From Gammaproteobacteria bacterium (GTDB lineage: Bacteria; Pseudomonadota; Gammaproteobacteria; Burkholderiales; Burkholderiaceae_C): a DNA stretch of 64,000 nucleotides. The translations under genes and the position numbers were made by a program. The stretch's first letter is position 1. Each line of letters opens with the position of its first letter. Of this stretch, positions 36,164 to 44,888 are shown piece by piece. The stretch lies in NCBI GenBank assembly GCA_018828125.1, contig JAHJWB010000003.1:401034-465033 (forward strand). The letters run 5' to 3'. The notes under the pieces are model-generated. The model saw only the letters and a program-made list of their open reading frames with translations. It did no database searches and was not told the origin of the DNA.

Positions 36164-36994
36164 ATGATCAATTGCCTGCGCGGCGTGCTGCGTCCTGTTT
36201 CTCGTCCGTCCTCCTGGTTGCCCGGCGCCGCTGCCTTGGGGGCGTTGGCTTTCGGTGCTGGTGTGGGGGGCCAGACGGCGCCCGCCCACGCGACTGCGGC
36301 AACCTCGGCGGCCACGGTGTCCGCGTCATCGATGTCCTCGCGCGTGCTGGCCTGCACGGCATGCCATGGCAAAGAAGGCCGCGCCACGCCCGAAGGTTAC
36401 TTTCCGCGCATTGCGGGCAAGCCTGCGGGTTATTTGGCCAACCAACTGCTCAACTTTCGGGATGGGCGGCGCAGCTACCCGCAGATGACTTACCTCATCG
36501 AACACCTGACCGACGATTACCTGCGCGAAATGGCCGAGCACTTTGCCGCGCAGGACCTCCCATATCCACCGCCGCCCGCACCCCAGGCACCCCCCGCTGC
36601 GCTGGAGCGTGGCCGGGCGCTGGTGCAGCAGGGCGACGCTGCGCGCAACATTCCGGCCTGCGTGTCGTGCCACGGCGCGGCGATGACGGGCGTGAACCCG
36701 TCTATCCCCGGCCTGCTGGGCCTGCCGCGCGACTATCTGAACAGCCAGCTGGGCGCCTGGAAAACCGGCCAGCGCCGCGCCCATGCTCCCGACTGCATGG
36801 CTGGCATCGCCCAGCAGCTCACACCCGACGATGTGAGTGCTGTGTCTGCCTGGCTGGCTGCCCAGCCCGTGGTGGCAGGCGGAAAGCCCGCACGCACGCT
36901 GCCCGTTGCCATGCCCGCGCGGTGCGGTGGCGTGGCCGAGGTGCCTGTGGCGGCGGTTGCTGCCCCTGCCCCTGTTATCGGCGGCTCACGCTAA
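36164..36994 (+). CDS. Di-haem c-type cytochrome (cytochrome c4-like)
   Basis: A 276-aa exported protein with a long signal region (about residues 1-43) and two c-type haem sites, CTACH near residue 64 and CVSCH near 166. Each sits in a c4-like domain (PRIAGKPAGYLANQLLNFRDGRR; PGLLGLPRDYLNSQLGAWKTGQR). It probably carries electrons in the periplasm. It is followed 14 bp later by the tri-haem cytochrome and is divergent from the MocR-type regulator. Its electron partner is unknown. Confidence 0.88.
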   Translation: MINCLRGVLRPVSRPSSWLPGAAALGALAFGAGVGGQTAPAHATAATSAATVSASSMSSRVLACTACHGKEGRATPEGYFPRIAGKPAGYLANQLLNFRDGRRSYPQMTYLIEHLTDDYLREMAEHFAAQDLPYPPPPAPQAPPAALERGRALVQQGDAARNIPACVSCHGAAMTGVNPSIPGLLGLPRDYLNSQLGAWKTGQRRAHAPDCMAGIAQQLTPDDVSAVSAWLAAQPVVAGGKPARTLPVAMPARCGGVAEVPVAAVAAPAPVIGGSR

Positions 36995-37008
36995 GAAAGG
37001 ATGCCCCC

Positions 37009-38289
37009 ATGAAACGCATCCTCTGGACGATCTCTTCCTTGCTCGCGGCGCTGGGCGTCATCGCCGCCGTGCTGATCACGTTGAACCTGCGCGGCGAAGC
37101 ACCGTTGCCCACCAGCGAAACCCTGCAAAGCACGCCCGAATTGGTGGCGCGCGGCGAATACCTCGCCCGCGTCGGCAATTGCATGGCCTGCCACACCGCG
37201 CAGGGTGGGGCGCCGTTTGCGGGTGGGCGCGGCATTGAGACGCCGTTTGGTGTGGTGCACAGCTCCAACCTCACCGCCGACAAGCGGCACGGGATGGGCG
37301 ACTGGACCTCTGCCGAGTTCTGGCGTGCCATGCACCATGGCCGCAGCAAGGACGGGCGGCTGCTGTACCCGGCGTTTCCGTACCCCAACTACACCGAGGT
37401 GACCCGGGAGGATTCGGACGCGATCTTTGCCTACCTGCAAAGTGTGCCTGCCGTGGCGCAGGCCAACCGCCCGCATGCGCTGCGTTTTCCGTACAACACG
37501 CAGGCAGCACTGGGCGTGTGGCGGGCGCTTTTCTTTGCGCCCGGCACGCCTGCGTCAGAGCCCGCTCAGACCGCCGAGTACAGCCGGGGCTCGTACTTGG
37601 TCAATGGACTGGGTCACTGCACCGCCTGCCACACGCCGCGCAACGCGCTGGGCGCCACCGCTGATGCCAAGGCTTTCACGGGCGGGCTGATCCCCGTGCA
37701 GAACTGGTATGCGCCCGCGCTCAATGCCGCGGCAGAGGCGGGCGTCAAGGAATGGGCCACCGAGGATGTGGTCGCCTTGCTAAAGACCGGCGTGGCCCCG
37801 CACGGATCGGTGCTGGGCCCCATGGCCGAGGTGGTGTTTCGCAGCACACAGTACCTGACGGACCCCGATGCGCGTGCCATGGCGGTGTACTTGCAAGCCC
37901 TGCCGCAGCAAGACGAAAAGGCTCCCTCCAACCTGCCTGCACCACCGGCCAGCGCCATGGTGCGCGGTGGCAAGGTGTATGAACAACACTGCGCGCAGTG
38001 CCATGGCGACCAGGGGCAGGGCGAGCCTGGGGCCTTCCCGGCGCTGGCAGGCAATCGGGCGGTGGTGCTGAACGACCCCACCAATCTGGTGCGCGTGGTG
38101 CTGCAGGGCGGCTACCTGCCCGCGACGGCAGGCAACCCGCGCCCGCATGGCATGCCGCCGTTTCAGCAGTTCCTGTCGGATGATGAGGTGGCCGCTGTCA
38201 CTACCTTTGTGCGCAACAGCTGGGGCAACCAGGCACCCGGTGTGGGTACCATCGAGGTTTATCGTGCCCGCGAGCGGCGCGGTTTGTAG
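37009..38289 (+). CDS. Tri-haem c-type cytochrome (dehydrogenase cytochrome-subunit-like)
   Basis: A 426-aa protein with an N-terminal hydrophobic helix (residues about 5-25) and three CxxCH haem sites: CMACH near 63, CTACH near 205 and CAQCH near 330. The domain order matches the membrane-anchored cytochrome subunits of alcohol, aldehyde and gluconate dehydrogenases. No dehydrogenase subunit is encoded beside it, so it may serve a distant enzyme or the adjacent di-haem cytochrome. AAAGG before ATG 37009 supports the start. Confidence 0.88.
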   Translation: MKRILWTISSLLAALGVIAAVLITLNLRGEAPLPTSETLQSTPELVARGEYLARVGNCMACHTAQGGAPFAGGRGIETPFGVVHSSNLTADKRHGMGDWTSAEFWRAMHHGRSKDGRLLYPAFPYPNYTEVTREDSDAIFAYLQSVPAVAQANRPHALRFPYNTQAALGVWRALFFAPGTPASEPAQTAEYSRGSYLVNGLGHCTACHTPRNALGATADAKAFTGGLIPVQNWYAPALNAAAEAGVKEWATEDVVALLKTGVAPHGSVLGPMAEVVFRSTQYLTDPDARAMAVYLQALPQQDEKAPSNLPAPPASAMVRGGKVYEQHCAQCHGDQGQGEPGAFPALAGNRAVVLNDPTNLVRVVLQGGYLPATAGNPRPHGMPPFQQFLSDDEVAAVTTFVRNSWGNQAPGVGTIEVYRARERRGL

Positions 38290-38373
38290 CGGGTGATGGA
38301 TGGAGGGCGACGACGGTGTTCGCCCGCCTTCAGCACCCGCCGCGTGCTGACTGACCACCCAGGAGCCCCGTTG

Positions 38374-38775
38374 ATGCAAAGCCCGGCCGCGTTGCCAGAA
38401 CCCACTCCGCCCCATCCTGCCGCCACCCCCCCCGGCGGCTGGTGGGCCGTGTGCTTGTGTGCAGCCTGGTGCGGCACCTGCGGCGTGTACCGCCCGTTGT
38501 TTGACGAGTTGGCCCGCGCGCATCCGGAGGTGCGTTTTGAGTGGGTGGACATTGAGGACGACTCCGACATCGCGGGTGATCTGGACGTCGAGACCTTTCC
38601 CACGTTACTCATCGCAGATGGCCAGCGGGCGATGTTCCTCGGGCCGCTGCTGCCGCAGGCGCCGGTGCTGGCGCGGCTGTTGACCAGCCTGCAGGCGGCA
38701 GCGCTGGGTGGTGCAGGGGCGGGCGGTGAGGCGCAGGCGGTTTTTGAGCGTGTGCAGGCCGCGCGCGGGGCTTAG
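38374..38775 (+). CDS. Thioredoxin-family protein
   Basis: A 133-aa thioredoxin-fold protein with active site WCGTC near residue 31, a following helix and the cis-proline segment FPTLLIADG. The first strand reads WWAVCLCAAWCG. It probably reduces disulphides in the cytoplasm, since no signal peptide is evident. ATG 38374 is chosen for the AGGAG site 8 bp upstream; an in-frame start at 38293 would give an uncharacteristic Arg-rich leader. It follows the cytochrome gene by 84 bp. Confidence 0.85.
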   Translation: MQSPAALPEPTPPHPAATPPGGWWAVCLCAAWCGTCGVYRPLFDELARAHPEVRFEWVDIEDDSDIAGDLDVETFPTLLIADGQRAMFLGPLLPQAPVLARLLTSLQAAALGGAGAGGEAQAVFERVQAARGA

Positions 38776-38833
38776 CGGCATGGCTTGGCAGCGCGGCGTG
38801 TTGTTGTGGCCCGTGTCTGCACCAGTGAATACT

Positions 38834-38898
38834 CCTTTTTTATAGCTACTAGCGTTTGATAGATAAGCGCTAGAGCCATTTTTTGCTTGAAATTTGTG
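38834..38898 (-). repeat. Short palindromic interspersed repeat, copy 4
   Basis: Reverse orientation: TATAGCTACTAGCGTTTGAT / ATAAGCGCTAGAGCCATTTTTTGCTTGAAATTT. It fills the gap between the thioredoxin gene and the helicase gene, and its right flank runs into possible start codons of the helicase. Confidence 0.75.
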
Positions 38899-41800
38899 TC
38901 AACCTCCCGCACTCCGTGGTTTCCGCTCAATTCATTGCAAGCCCAATGTGACAAGGGTGCATGGTCGCGTGGGATGGACCTGTACCGCGGCGTGGAGGTG
39001 GTCCACATCGATATCGAAGACGCCGGAGGCAACCGCTGGCTGATCAAGGGTGAGGTGCAGGGCAGCCTGCCCGAGCCCTATGAAGTGTCGGTAGAGCTGG
39101 TTCTCGCACCCAACGGACAGGTCAAGCACTGGTCGGGTGACTGCAGTTGCCCCGTGGGCGGGGACTGCAAACACGCCGTGGCCCTGACGCTGGAGGCCGC
39201 GCACCGGGGCCCGGACAAGGACCAACAGCCGGTGCAAGCGGTGGATGCCCTCCGGTCGCTGCAAGACCGAAAGGACGCCCTGGCGCGTGCCGAGGCCGAG
39301 GCCCGACTGGTGCACTGGCTGCAGGAGTGGGACCGCGCTGTGGGCAGTGCAACCCCCTTGGCGCCAACGGCACAGCCCGGGCGGCCCGAGTGTTATCTGT
39401 ATCTGGTCTCCACCGTGGAACGCTCGCGCACCTCGGTGCCGCAGTTGCAGATGGAGGCGGTGGTGTCTTACCCCAAGGTCACCGGAGGCTGGTCCAAGCC
39501 CAAGCAGATCCGCACGCAGCCCGGGCCGGGCCAGGCTGTGTATGACCGCGCCAGCGATGCCGACCGCCAGGTGCTGCAACTGCTGCGCGCCATGCCGCGC
39601 AGCGTGGGCTACTACTCGGCCTACAGCGTGGCGCCCATCGGGGTGCTGGAAGGTGCAGTGGGTTTGTTGGCGCTGGAGCAGGCGGCCGCCACGGGCCGTC
39701 TGTTCGTGGATGCGGGTGGGTCCACCGTCGGTGCCCCTCTGCGCTGGGGCGATCCGGTGCTCATCACCTGGGGCTGGAAAGAGTCGGCGTCGGCGCAGGG
39801 CACCGAGAGCGTCTGGGGGCTGCAGGCCACGCTGCCTGGGCATACCGCCACCCTTTGCGACAACCATCCGCCGATGTATCTGGACGCAACCCGCGGCGTC
39901 TGCGGCCCCGCGCATGCCGAGGGCCTGAGCCCTGCGCAGGTGGCCATGCTGCTCAAGGCGCCCGCACTCAGCGCGACGGCCTTGCAAAAACACCATGCCG
40001 ACGTCGCCAGCCGCATCGGCGGGGTGTTGCCGCTGCCGCCGGTGCTCGGGCCGCTCACGCGGGTGCAAGGGGTGAAACCGTTAGCGCGGCTGTACCTTGC
40101 GCCGTCGCTGTCCCACGAGGTGCCGGACATGGGCCTGATCACCGCGCAATTGCGTTTTGACTACCAGGGCCATGTGGGCTGGTGGGCGGGCCAGGAGCTG
40201 GCCGTGCTGGTGGCTGGTGCCGATGGCGCAAAGGTGCTGCTGCAGCGCGACGCTGTGGCCGAACTCAACGCTATCGAAAGCCTGATGAACCTCGGGCTGC
40301 TGGGCACCGACGACGGCCTGTTCGGCATTCCGGGCGAACGCTCGCAGGGCGACTGGATGCACTGGGCAGACAACGGCTTTGCGGTGCTGCGCGACGCGGG
40401 GTTTGCCATCACGCTGGATGCGGCGCTGGACGGCTGGATCCAGCATGCCGACACGCTGGACGTGGCGCTGCAGCCTAGCAGCGATGACGAGGCCACATCG
40501 CCGTGGTTCGCACTGTCGCTGGGCATGGAGATTGATGGCGTGCGCCACAACATCCTGCCCTGGCTGCCCAACCTGATTGCTGCCGCAGCCCACCAGCCCC
40601 TGGACGCTGCCACCGGCCAGCCCCAGTTGCCCTCACATTTGTATCTGCCCGCGCCGAACGGCCCGGGTTTTGTGCGCCTGCCCACTGACGCCCTGCGGCC
40701 GTGGATGGCGGCGCTGCTGGATCTGGTGGGTGACCGGGCCTACGACTTTCAAGGCGATAGCCTGAAGCTTTCGCGCCTGGAGGCGCTGCGCACGAGCGCC
40801 GCGCTGGGCGAGGGCGTGGTGTGGGAGGGAAGCACTGCGTTGCGCGCCATGGTGGCCCAACTGCAGGGCGCCAGCGCCTTGCCCCAGGTGCCGCTGCCCG
40901 ACAGCGTGCGCGCCACGCTGCGTCCCTACCAGCAGCAGGGCTTGAACTGGCTGCAGTTTTTGCGCGCCCACGGCCTGGCCGGAGTGCTGGCCGATGACAT
41001 GGGCCTGGGCAAAACGCTGCAAACCCTGGCGCACATCCAGGTTGAAAAAGACGCCGGGCGGCTGACCCACCCTGCGCTGGTCATCGCGCCCGTGAGCCTG
41101 ATGGGCAACTGGGAGCGGGAGGCCGCGCGGTTTTGCCCAGGTCTGCGCTGCCTGGTGCTGCATGGCGCAGGCCGACACGCGGTAGCCGATGAAGTCACCG
41201 AGCATGACCTGGTCATTGCCCCGTACTCGCTGCTGCAGCGCGACCGCGAGCGCTGGCTGGCGCACCCGTGGCATCTAGTGGTGCTGGACGAGGCGCAGAA
41301 TATAAAGAACGCCAGCACCCACGCGGCGCAGGTGGTCAGCCAGCTGCAGGCGCGCCACCGGCTGTGCCTGTCGGGTACGCCGATGGAAAACCACCTGGGC
41401 GAGATCTGGAGTCTGTTTCACTTTTTGATGCCTGGCTTTCTGGGCAGCCAGCAGCGCTTCAAGGAGGTGTTTCGCACGCCCATTGAAAAGCAGGGCGACG
41501 GCGCCCGCATGTCACAGCTGCGCGCGCGCATCACGCCGTTCATGTTGCGGCGGACCAAGGCGCTGGTGGCCGGTGAGTTGCCGCCCAAGGTCGAATCGGT
41601 GATGCCCGTGGAGCTGACGGGTGCGCAGGCCGACCTGTACGAAACCATCCGCCTGGGGATGGAAAAGACCGTGCGCGAAGCGTTGCAGGCCAAAGGACTG
41701 GCCAAGTCGCAAATCACCATCCTTGATGCGCTGCTCAAGTTGCGGCAGGTGTGCTGCCACCCGCAACTGGTACCGCTCGATGCCGCCAAGAAGGTGAAAA

Positions 41801-42321
41801 CGTCTGCCAAGCTGGAGCAACTGATGACCCTGTTGCCCGAGATGCTGGCTGAGGGGCGGCGGATTTTGCTGTTTTCGCAGTTCACGAGCATGCTCACGCT
41901 GATCGAGGCGGAGCTGAAAACGCGCAACCTGCCCTGGGTCAAGCTCACGGGGCAGAGCCAGAAGCGTGACGCGATCATCGAACAGTTCACCAGCGGCCGG
42001 GTGCCACTGTTCCTGATCAGCCTCAAGGCGGGCGGGGTGGGGCTGAACCTGCCGCAGGCCGACACCGTAATCCACTACGACCCTTGGTGGAACCCCGCGG
42101 TGGAAAACCAAGCCACCGACCGTGCCCACCGCATCGGCCAGACTCAGAGCGTGTGGGTGATCAAACTGGTGGCGCAGGGCACGATTGAAGAGCGCATCCT
42201 GGCACTGCAGGAGCGCAAAGCCGTGCTGGCGGGCAGCCTGTACAGCGGGTCTGCAGCGCGCAAAGAGCCGTTGTTTACCGAGGGCGATCTGGCAGAACTG
42301 TTGCAACCGCTATCGCAGTGA
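38896..42321 (+). CDS. SWIM zinc-finger and SNF2-type helicase
   Basis: An approximately 1,141-aa SNF2-family ATPase. The N-terminal SWIM zinc motif (CSC...CKHAVAL, near residues 80-95) is followed by a large middle region. The helicase core has motif I DDMGLGKTLQT at about 695, motif II DEAQNIKN, motif III LSGTPMENHLGE, and C-terminal motifs GVGLNLPQADTVIHYDPWWN and DRAHRIGQ. SNF2 proteins translocate on duplex DNA and remodel protein-DNA complexes. The start is uncertain: TTG 38887 and GTG 38896 both lie in the tail of a repeat, and ATG 38974 is the first ATG. Confidence 0.9.
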   Translation: MSTSRTPWFPLNSLQAQCDKGAWSRGMDLYRGVEVVHIDIEDAGGNRWLIKGEVQGSLPEPYEVSVELVLAPNGQVKHWSGDCSCPVGGDCKHAVALTLEAAHRGPDKDQQPVQAVDALRSLQDRKDALARAEAEARLVHWLQEWDRAVGSATPLAPTAQPGRPECYLYLVSTVERSRTSVPQLQMEAVVSYPKVTGGWSKPKQIRTQPGPGQAVYDRASDADRQVLQLLRAMPRSVGYYSAYSVAPIGVLEGAVGLLALEQAAATGRLFVDAGGSTVGAPLRWGDPVLITWGWKESASAQGTESVWGLQATLPGHTATLCDNHPPMYLDATRGVCGPAHAEGLSPAQVAMLLKAPALSATALQKHHADVASRIGGVLPLPPVLGPLTRVQGVKPLARLYLAPSLSHEVPDMGLITAQLRFDYQGHVGWWAGQELAVLVAGADGAKVLLQRDAVAELNAIESLMNLGLLGTDDGLFGIPGERSQGDWMHWADNGFAVLRDAGFAITLDAALDGWIQHADTLDVALQPSSDDEATSPWFALSLGMEIDGVRHNILPWLPNLIAAAAHQPLDAATGQPQLPSHLYLPAPNGPGFVRLPTDALRPWMAALLDLVGDRAYDFQGDSLKLSRLEALRTSAALGEGVVWEGSTALRAMVAQLQGASALPQVPLPDSVRATLRPYQQQGLNWLQFLRAHGLAGVLADDMGLGKTLQTLAHIQVEKDAGRLTHPALVIAPVSLMGNWEREAARFCPGLRCLVLHGAGRHAVADEVTEHDLVIAPYSLLQRDRERWLAHPWHLVVLDEAQNIKNASTHAAQVVSQLQARHRLCLSGTPMENHLGEIWSLFHFLMPGFLGSQQRFKEVFRTPIEKQGDGARMSQLRARITPFMLRRTKALVAGELPPKVESVMPVELTGAQADLYETIRLGMEKTVREALQAKGLAKSQITILDALLKLRQVCCHPQLVPLDAAKKVKTSAKLEQLMTLLPEMLAEGRRILLFSQFTSMLTLIEAELKTRNLPWVKLTGQSQKRDAIIEQFTSGRVPLFLISLKAGGVGLNLPQADTVIHYDPWWNPAVENQATDRAHRIGQTQSVWVIKLVAQGTIEERILALQERKAVLAGSLYSGSAARKEPLFTEGDLAELLQPLSQ

Positions 42322-42372
42322 TAGCTGATGATGCTTGGTGGATGAGCGCTAGACGCTGTTTTGGCACTTGAT
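42318..42372 (-). repeat. Short palindromic interspersed repeat, copy 5 (degenerate)
   Basis: TGATAGCTGATGATGCTTGGTGGATGAGCGCTAGACGCTGTTTTGGCACTTGAT retains the outline of the reverse-orientation element but with many changes. It begins at the helicase stop codon. Confidence 0.5.
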
Positions 42373-42459
42373 GACCCTGCAGGCCGCATGAACGCTGGGA
42401 TCGACGCGCGTTTGGTCGTGGAAAGGGCGTGTTGACAACAGTTTTGCCTGTGCGCGTCT

Positions 42460-42488
42460 TTGCAAATCAACACTTTGCACGCTACAAT
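42460..42488 (+). promoter_or_regulatory. Sigma-70-type promoter of the rimP-nusA-infB operon
   Basis: TTGCAA at 42460-42465 and TACAAT at 42483-42488 are separated by exactly 17 bp. Transcription would begin near 42495 and run into the leader terminator before rimP. Confidence 0.7.
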
Positions 42489-42498
42489 ACGACTCTCA

Positions 42499-42540
42499 CG
42501 ACCAAGCGGGCGGGTACCAACCGCCCGTTTTTTTTGGTCG
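42499..42540 (+). terminator. Leader terminator/attenuator upstream of rimP
   Basis: CGGGCGG/CCGCCCG stem with a 7-nt loop, followed by eight T residues: a textbook intrinsic terminator starting about 10 nt after the predicted transcription start. CGACCAA and TTGGTCG flank it as an outer perfect 7-bp stem. A second hairpin (GGAGA/TCTCC, about 42566-42579) followed by T-rich sequence lies downstream. This suggests attenuation or a short leader RNA controlling rimP-nusA-infB. Confidence 0.75.
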
Positions 42541-42706
42541 AACGCTTTTGGAGCTCGAAGCTGTCGGAGAGGGTCTCCGGGGGTTATCGGGTTTTTTGTT
42601 TTGGATTTGCGCAATCAAGGGTGCCCAAGGGGCTTCTCTGGAACGGGCTGCTGGCCTGCTCCGCGTTTGTGTAAGTCGTGTGGTTTTCCGGGATTGAACT
42701 GAACAC

Positions 42707-43303
42707 GTGGCATTGCAGCAAGTCGTTGAACAAATTGTGACGGGCCTGGGGTACGACCTGGTGGAGATTGAGCGCTCTGCCGGTGGCCTGCTGCGCATCA
42801 CCATCGATTTGCCTTGGGTGCAGCCGGCCGCCGATGCGCCCACCCCCGTGCTGGAGCAGTTTGTAACGGTCGAAGATTGCGAGAAGGTCACCCGCCAGCT
42901 GCAGTTTGCGCTGGAAGTGGATGGTGTCGAGTACAAGCGCCTTGAAGTCTCCTCTCCCGGTATTGATCGCCCTTTGCGCCACGAGCAAGACTTTGTGCGT
43001 TTTGAAGGCTCGATCATCGACGTCACCCTGCGGGCGCCCATTGGCGTGGCAGCGGCGGCGGGACAGGTGAACGCCACCCGCAAGAAATTTCGCGGCACGC
43101 TGGAGCGGGCCGAGGCTGGAGGCTGGCAGATCGTCTGGAGCGATGCGCCACCGGTAAAGCCAGGTCAAAGAGTAAGCAAAAAGCGCGTGCCCGCCCCGTT
43201 GCAGGCTTTGGGCTTCACCTTGGATGAAGTGCGAGACGTCCGTTTGGCGTCCATCGTTGATTTCAAGGGCCGTGCGGGCAAAGCCGGGCCAAAGCCTGCC
43301 TGA
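42707..43303 (+). CDS. rimP: Ribosome maturation factor RimP
   Basis: A 198-aa 30S maturation factor. The N-terminal alpha/beta domain (VVEQIVTGLGYDLVEIER) is followed by the conserved VSSPGIDRPLRHEQDFVRF segment and an Sm-like C-terminal domain (RDVRLASIVDFKGR). It is longer than the E. coli protein (about 150 aa) because of insertions around residues 110-160. It starts with GTG. It is encoded directly before nusA and infB, the standard order, downstream of the leader terminator. Confidence 0.95.
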   Translation: MALQQVVEQIVTGLGYDLVEIERSAGGLLRITIDLPWVQPAADAPTPVLEQFVTVEDCEKVTRQLQFALEVDGVEYKRLEVSSPGIDRPLRHEQDFVRFEGSIIDVTLRAPIGVAAAAGQVNATRKKFRGTLERAEAGGWQIVWSDAPPVKPGQRVSKKRVPAPLQALGFTLDEVRDVRLASIVDFKGRAGKAGPKPA

Positions 43304-43379
43304 ACTGTCGGATGAGTTGGGTCGGGTGGCCGCTGTGCGCAGCCCTGCCTTCGGGTGAATGAAACAGGAGAGTCGTCGC

Positions 43380-44864
43380 ATGAATCGCGAATTGTTGATG
43401 TTGGTTGAGGCCATTTCGCGCGAAAAGAACGTGGAGCTTGATGTGGTCTTGGGTGCCGTGGAGGCCGCCCTGGCCCAGGCTACCAAAAAGCTGTACCAAG
43501 GTGAGGTGGACATCCGCGTGTCTGTTGATCGCGATAGCGGCAACTACGAGACTTTTCGTCGCTGGCTGGTAGTGCCCGATGACGCAGGTCTGCAAAATCC
43601 CGAAGCTGAAGAGTTGCTGATGGATGCGAAAGATCGCATCGCGGACATCGAAGTCGGCGAGTACATCGAAGAAGGCGTCGAATCCGTTCCCATCGGCCGC
43701 ATTGGCGCCATGGCAGCCAAGCAGGTCATCCTGCAAAAGATCCGCGATGCCGAGCGCGAGATGCTGCTCAACGACTTCATGTCGCGCGGCGAGCGTATCT
43801 TTACCGGCACCGTCAAGCGCATGGACAAGGGTGACATCATTGTCGAATCCGGCCGTGTGGAAGGCCGCCTGCGCCGCGGAGAGATGATCCCCAAGGAAAA
43901 TCTGCGCAGTGGCGACCGTGTGCGCGCCATGATCATGGAGGTGGATCTGACGTTGCGCGGCGCGCCCATCATCCTGTCGCGCTCGGCCCCCGAGTTCATG
44001 ATCGAACTCTTCCGCCAGGAAGTGCCCGAAATCGAACAAGGCCTGCTGGAGATCAAGAGCTGCGCCCGTGACTCCGGTTCGCGCGCCAAGATTGCGGTGC
44101 TGAGCCATGACAAGCGTGTGGACCCCATCGGCACATGCGTCGGAGTGCGCGGTACCCGCGTGAATGCGGTGACTAACGAACTCGCTGGTGAGCGCGTGGA
44201 CATTGTGTTGTGGTCTGAAGACCCCGCTCAGTTTGTCATTGGCGCTCTGGCCCCGGCCAATGTGTCCTCCATCGTGGTCGATGAAGAAAAGCACGCCATG
44301 GATGTGGTCGTGGACGAGGAAAACCTCGCCATCGCCATCGGCCGTGGTGGTCAAAACGTGCGCCTAGCGTCCGACCTGACCGGCTGGAAGATCAATATCA
44401 TGGACGCCGCAGAAAGCGCGCAGAAGCAGGCTAATGAGTCTGATACCGCACGCAAGCTGTTCATGGAAAAGCTCGATGTGGACGAAGAAATCGCCGACAT
44501 CCTCATCTCCGAAGGTTTCAACACCCTGGAAGAGGTGGCTTATGTGCCGCTGCAGGAGATGCTGGAGATCGAGAGTTTTGACGAAGACACCGTCAACGAG
44601 TTGCGTGCACGTGCCAAGGACGCTCTGCTGACCATGGAAATCGCCCGTGAGGAAAGCGTAGATGAGGTCTCACAAGACCTGCGTGACCTCGAAGGCCTCA
44701 CCCCCGAGCTGATTGCAAAGTTGGCGGACGGTGGTGTTCACACACGTGATGACCTGGCCGATCTGGCCATTGATGAACTGACCGACCTGACCGGACAGTC
44801 TGAAGAAGATGCCAAAGCCTTGATCATGAAGGCGCGCGAACATTGGTTCGCGGGGCAAGAGTAA
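43380..44864 (+). CDS. nusA: Transcription termination/antitermination factor NusA
   Basis: A 494-aa RNA polymerase-binding factor. Domains in order are the N-terminal polymerase-binding domain (residues 1-125), S1 (about 135-200; [20 protein letters not shown]), two KH domains (about 230-345; [16 protein letters not shown] and [14 protein letters not shown]) and two C-terminal acidic repeats (about 365-490). ATG 43380 follows an AGGAG site. The presence of both acidic repeats matches the proteobacterial form. NusA is likely to regulate its own operon through the leader terminator. Confidence 0.97.
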   Translation: MNRELLMLVEAISREKNVELDVVLGAVEAALAQATKKLYQGEVDIRVSVDRDSGNYETFRRWLVVPDDAGLQNPEAEELLMDAKDRIADIEVGEYIEEGVESVPIGRIGAMAAKQVILQKIRDAEREMLLNDFMSRGERIFTGTVKRMDKGDIIVESGRVEGRLRRGEMIPKENLRSGDRVRAMIMEVDLTLRGAPIILSRSAPEFMIELFRQEVPEIEQGLLEIKSCARDSGSRAKIAVLSHDKRVDPIGTCVGVRGTRVNAVTNELAGERVDIVLWSEDPAQFVIGALAPANVSSIVVDEEKHAMDVVVDEENLAIAIGRGGQNVRLASDLTGWKINIMDAAESAQKQANESDTARKLFMEKLDVDEEIADILISEGFNTLEEVAYVPLQEMLEIESFDEDTVNELRARAKDALLTMEIAREESVDEVSQDLRDLEGLTPELIAKLADGGVHTRDDLADLAIDELTDLTGQSEEDAKALIMKAREHWFAGQE

Positions 44865-44888
44865 AGGTCAGGGAGGCACGAACCACAT

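Noticed and set aside
42432-42437. TTGACA as the -35 of the rimP operon promoter
   Set aside because: No -10 element lies 16-18 bp downstream; the TTGCAA/TACAAT pair is better placed.
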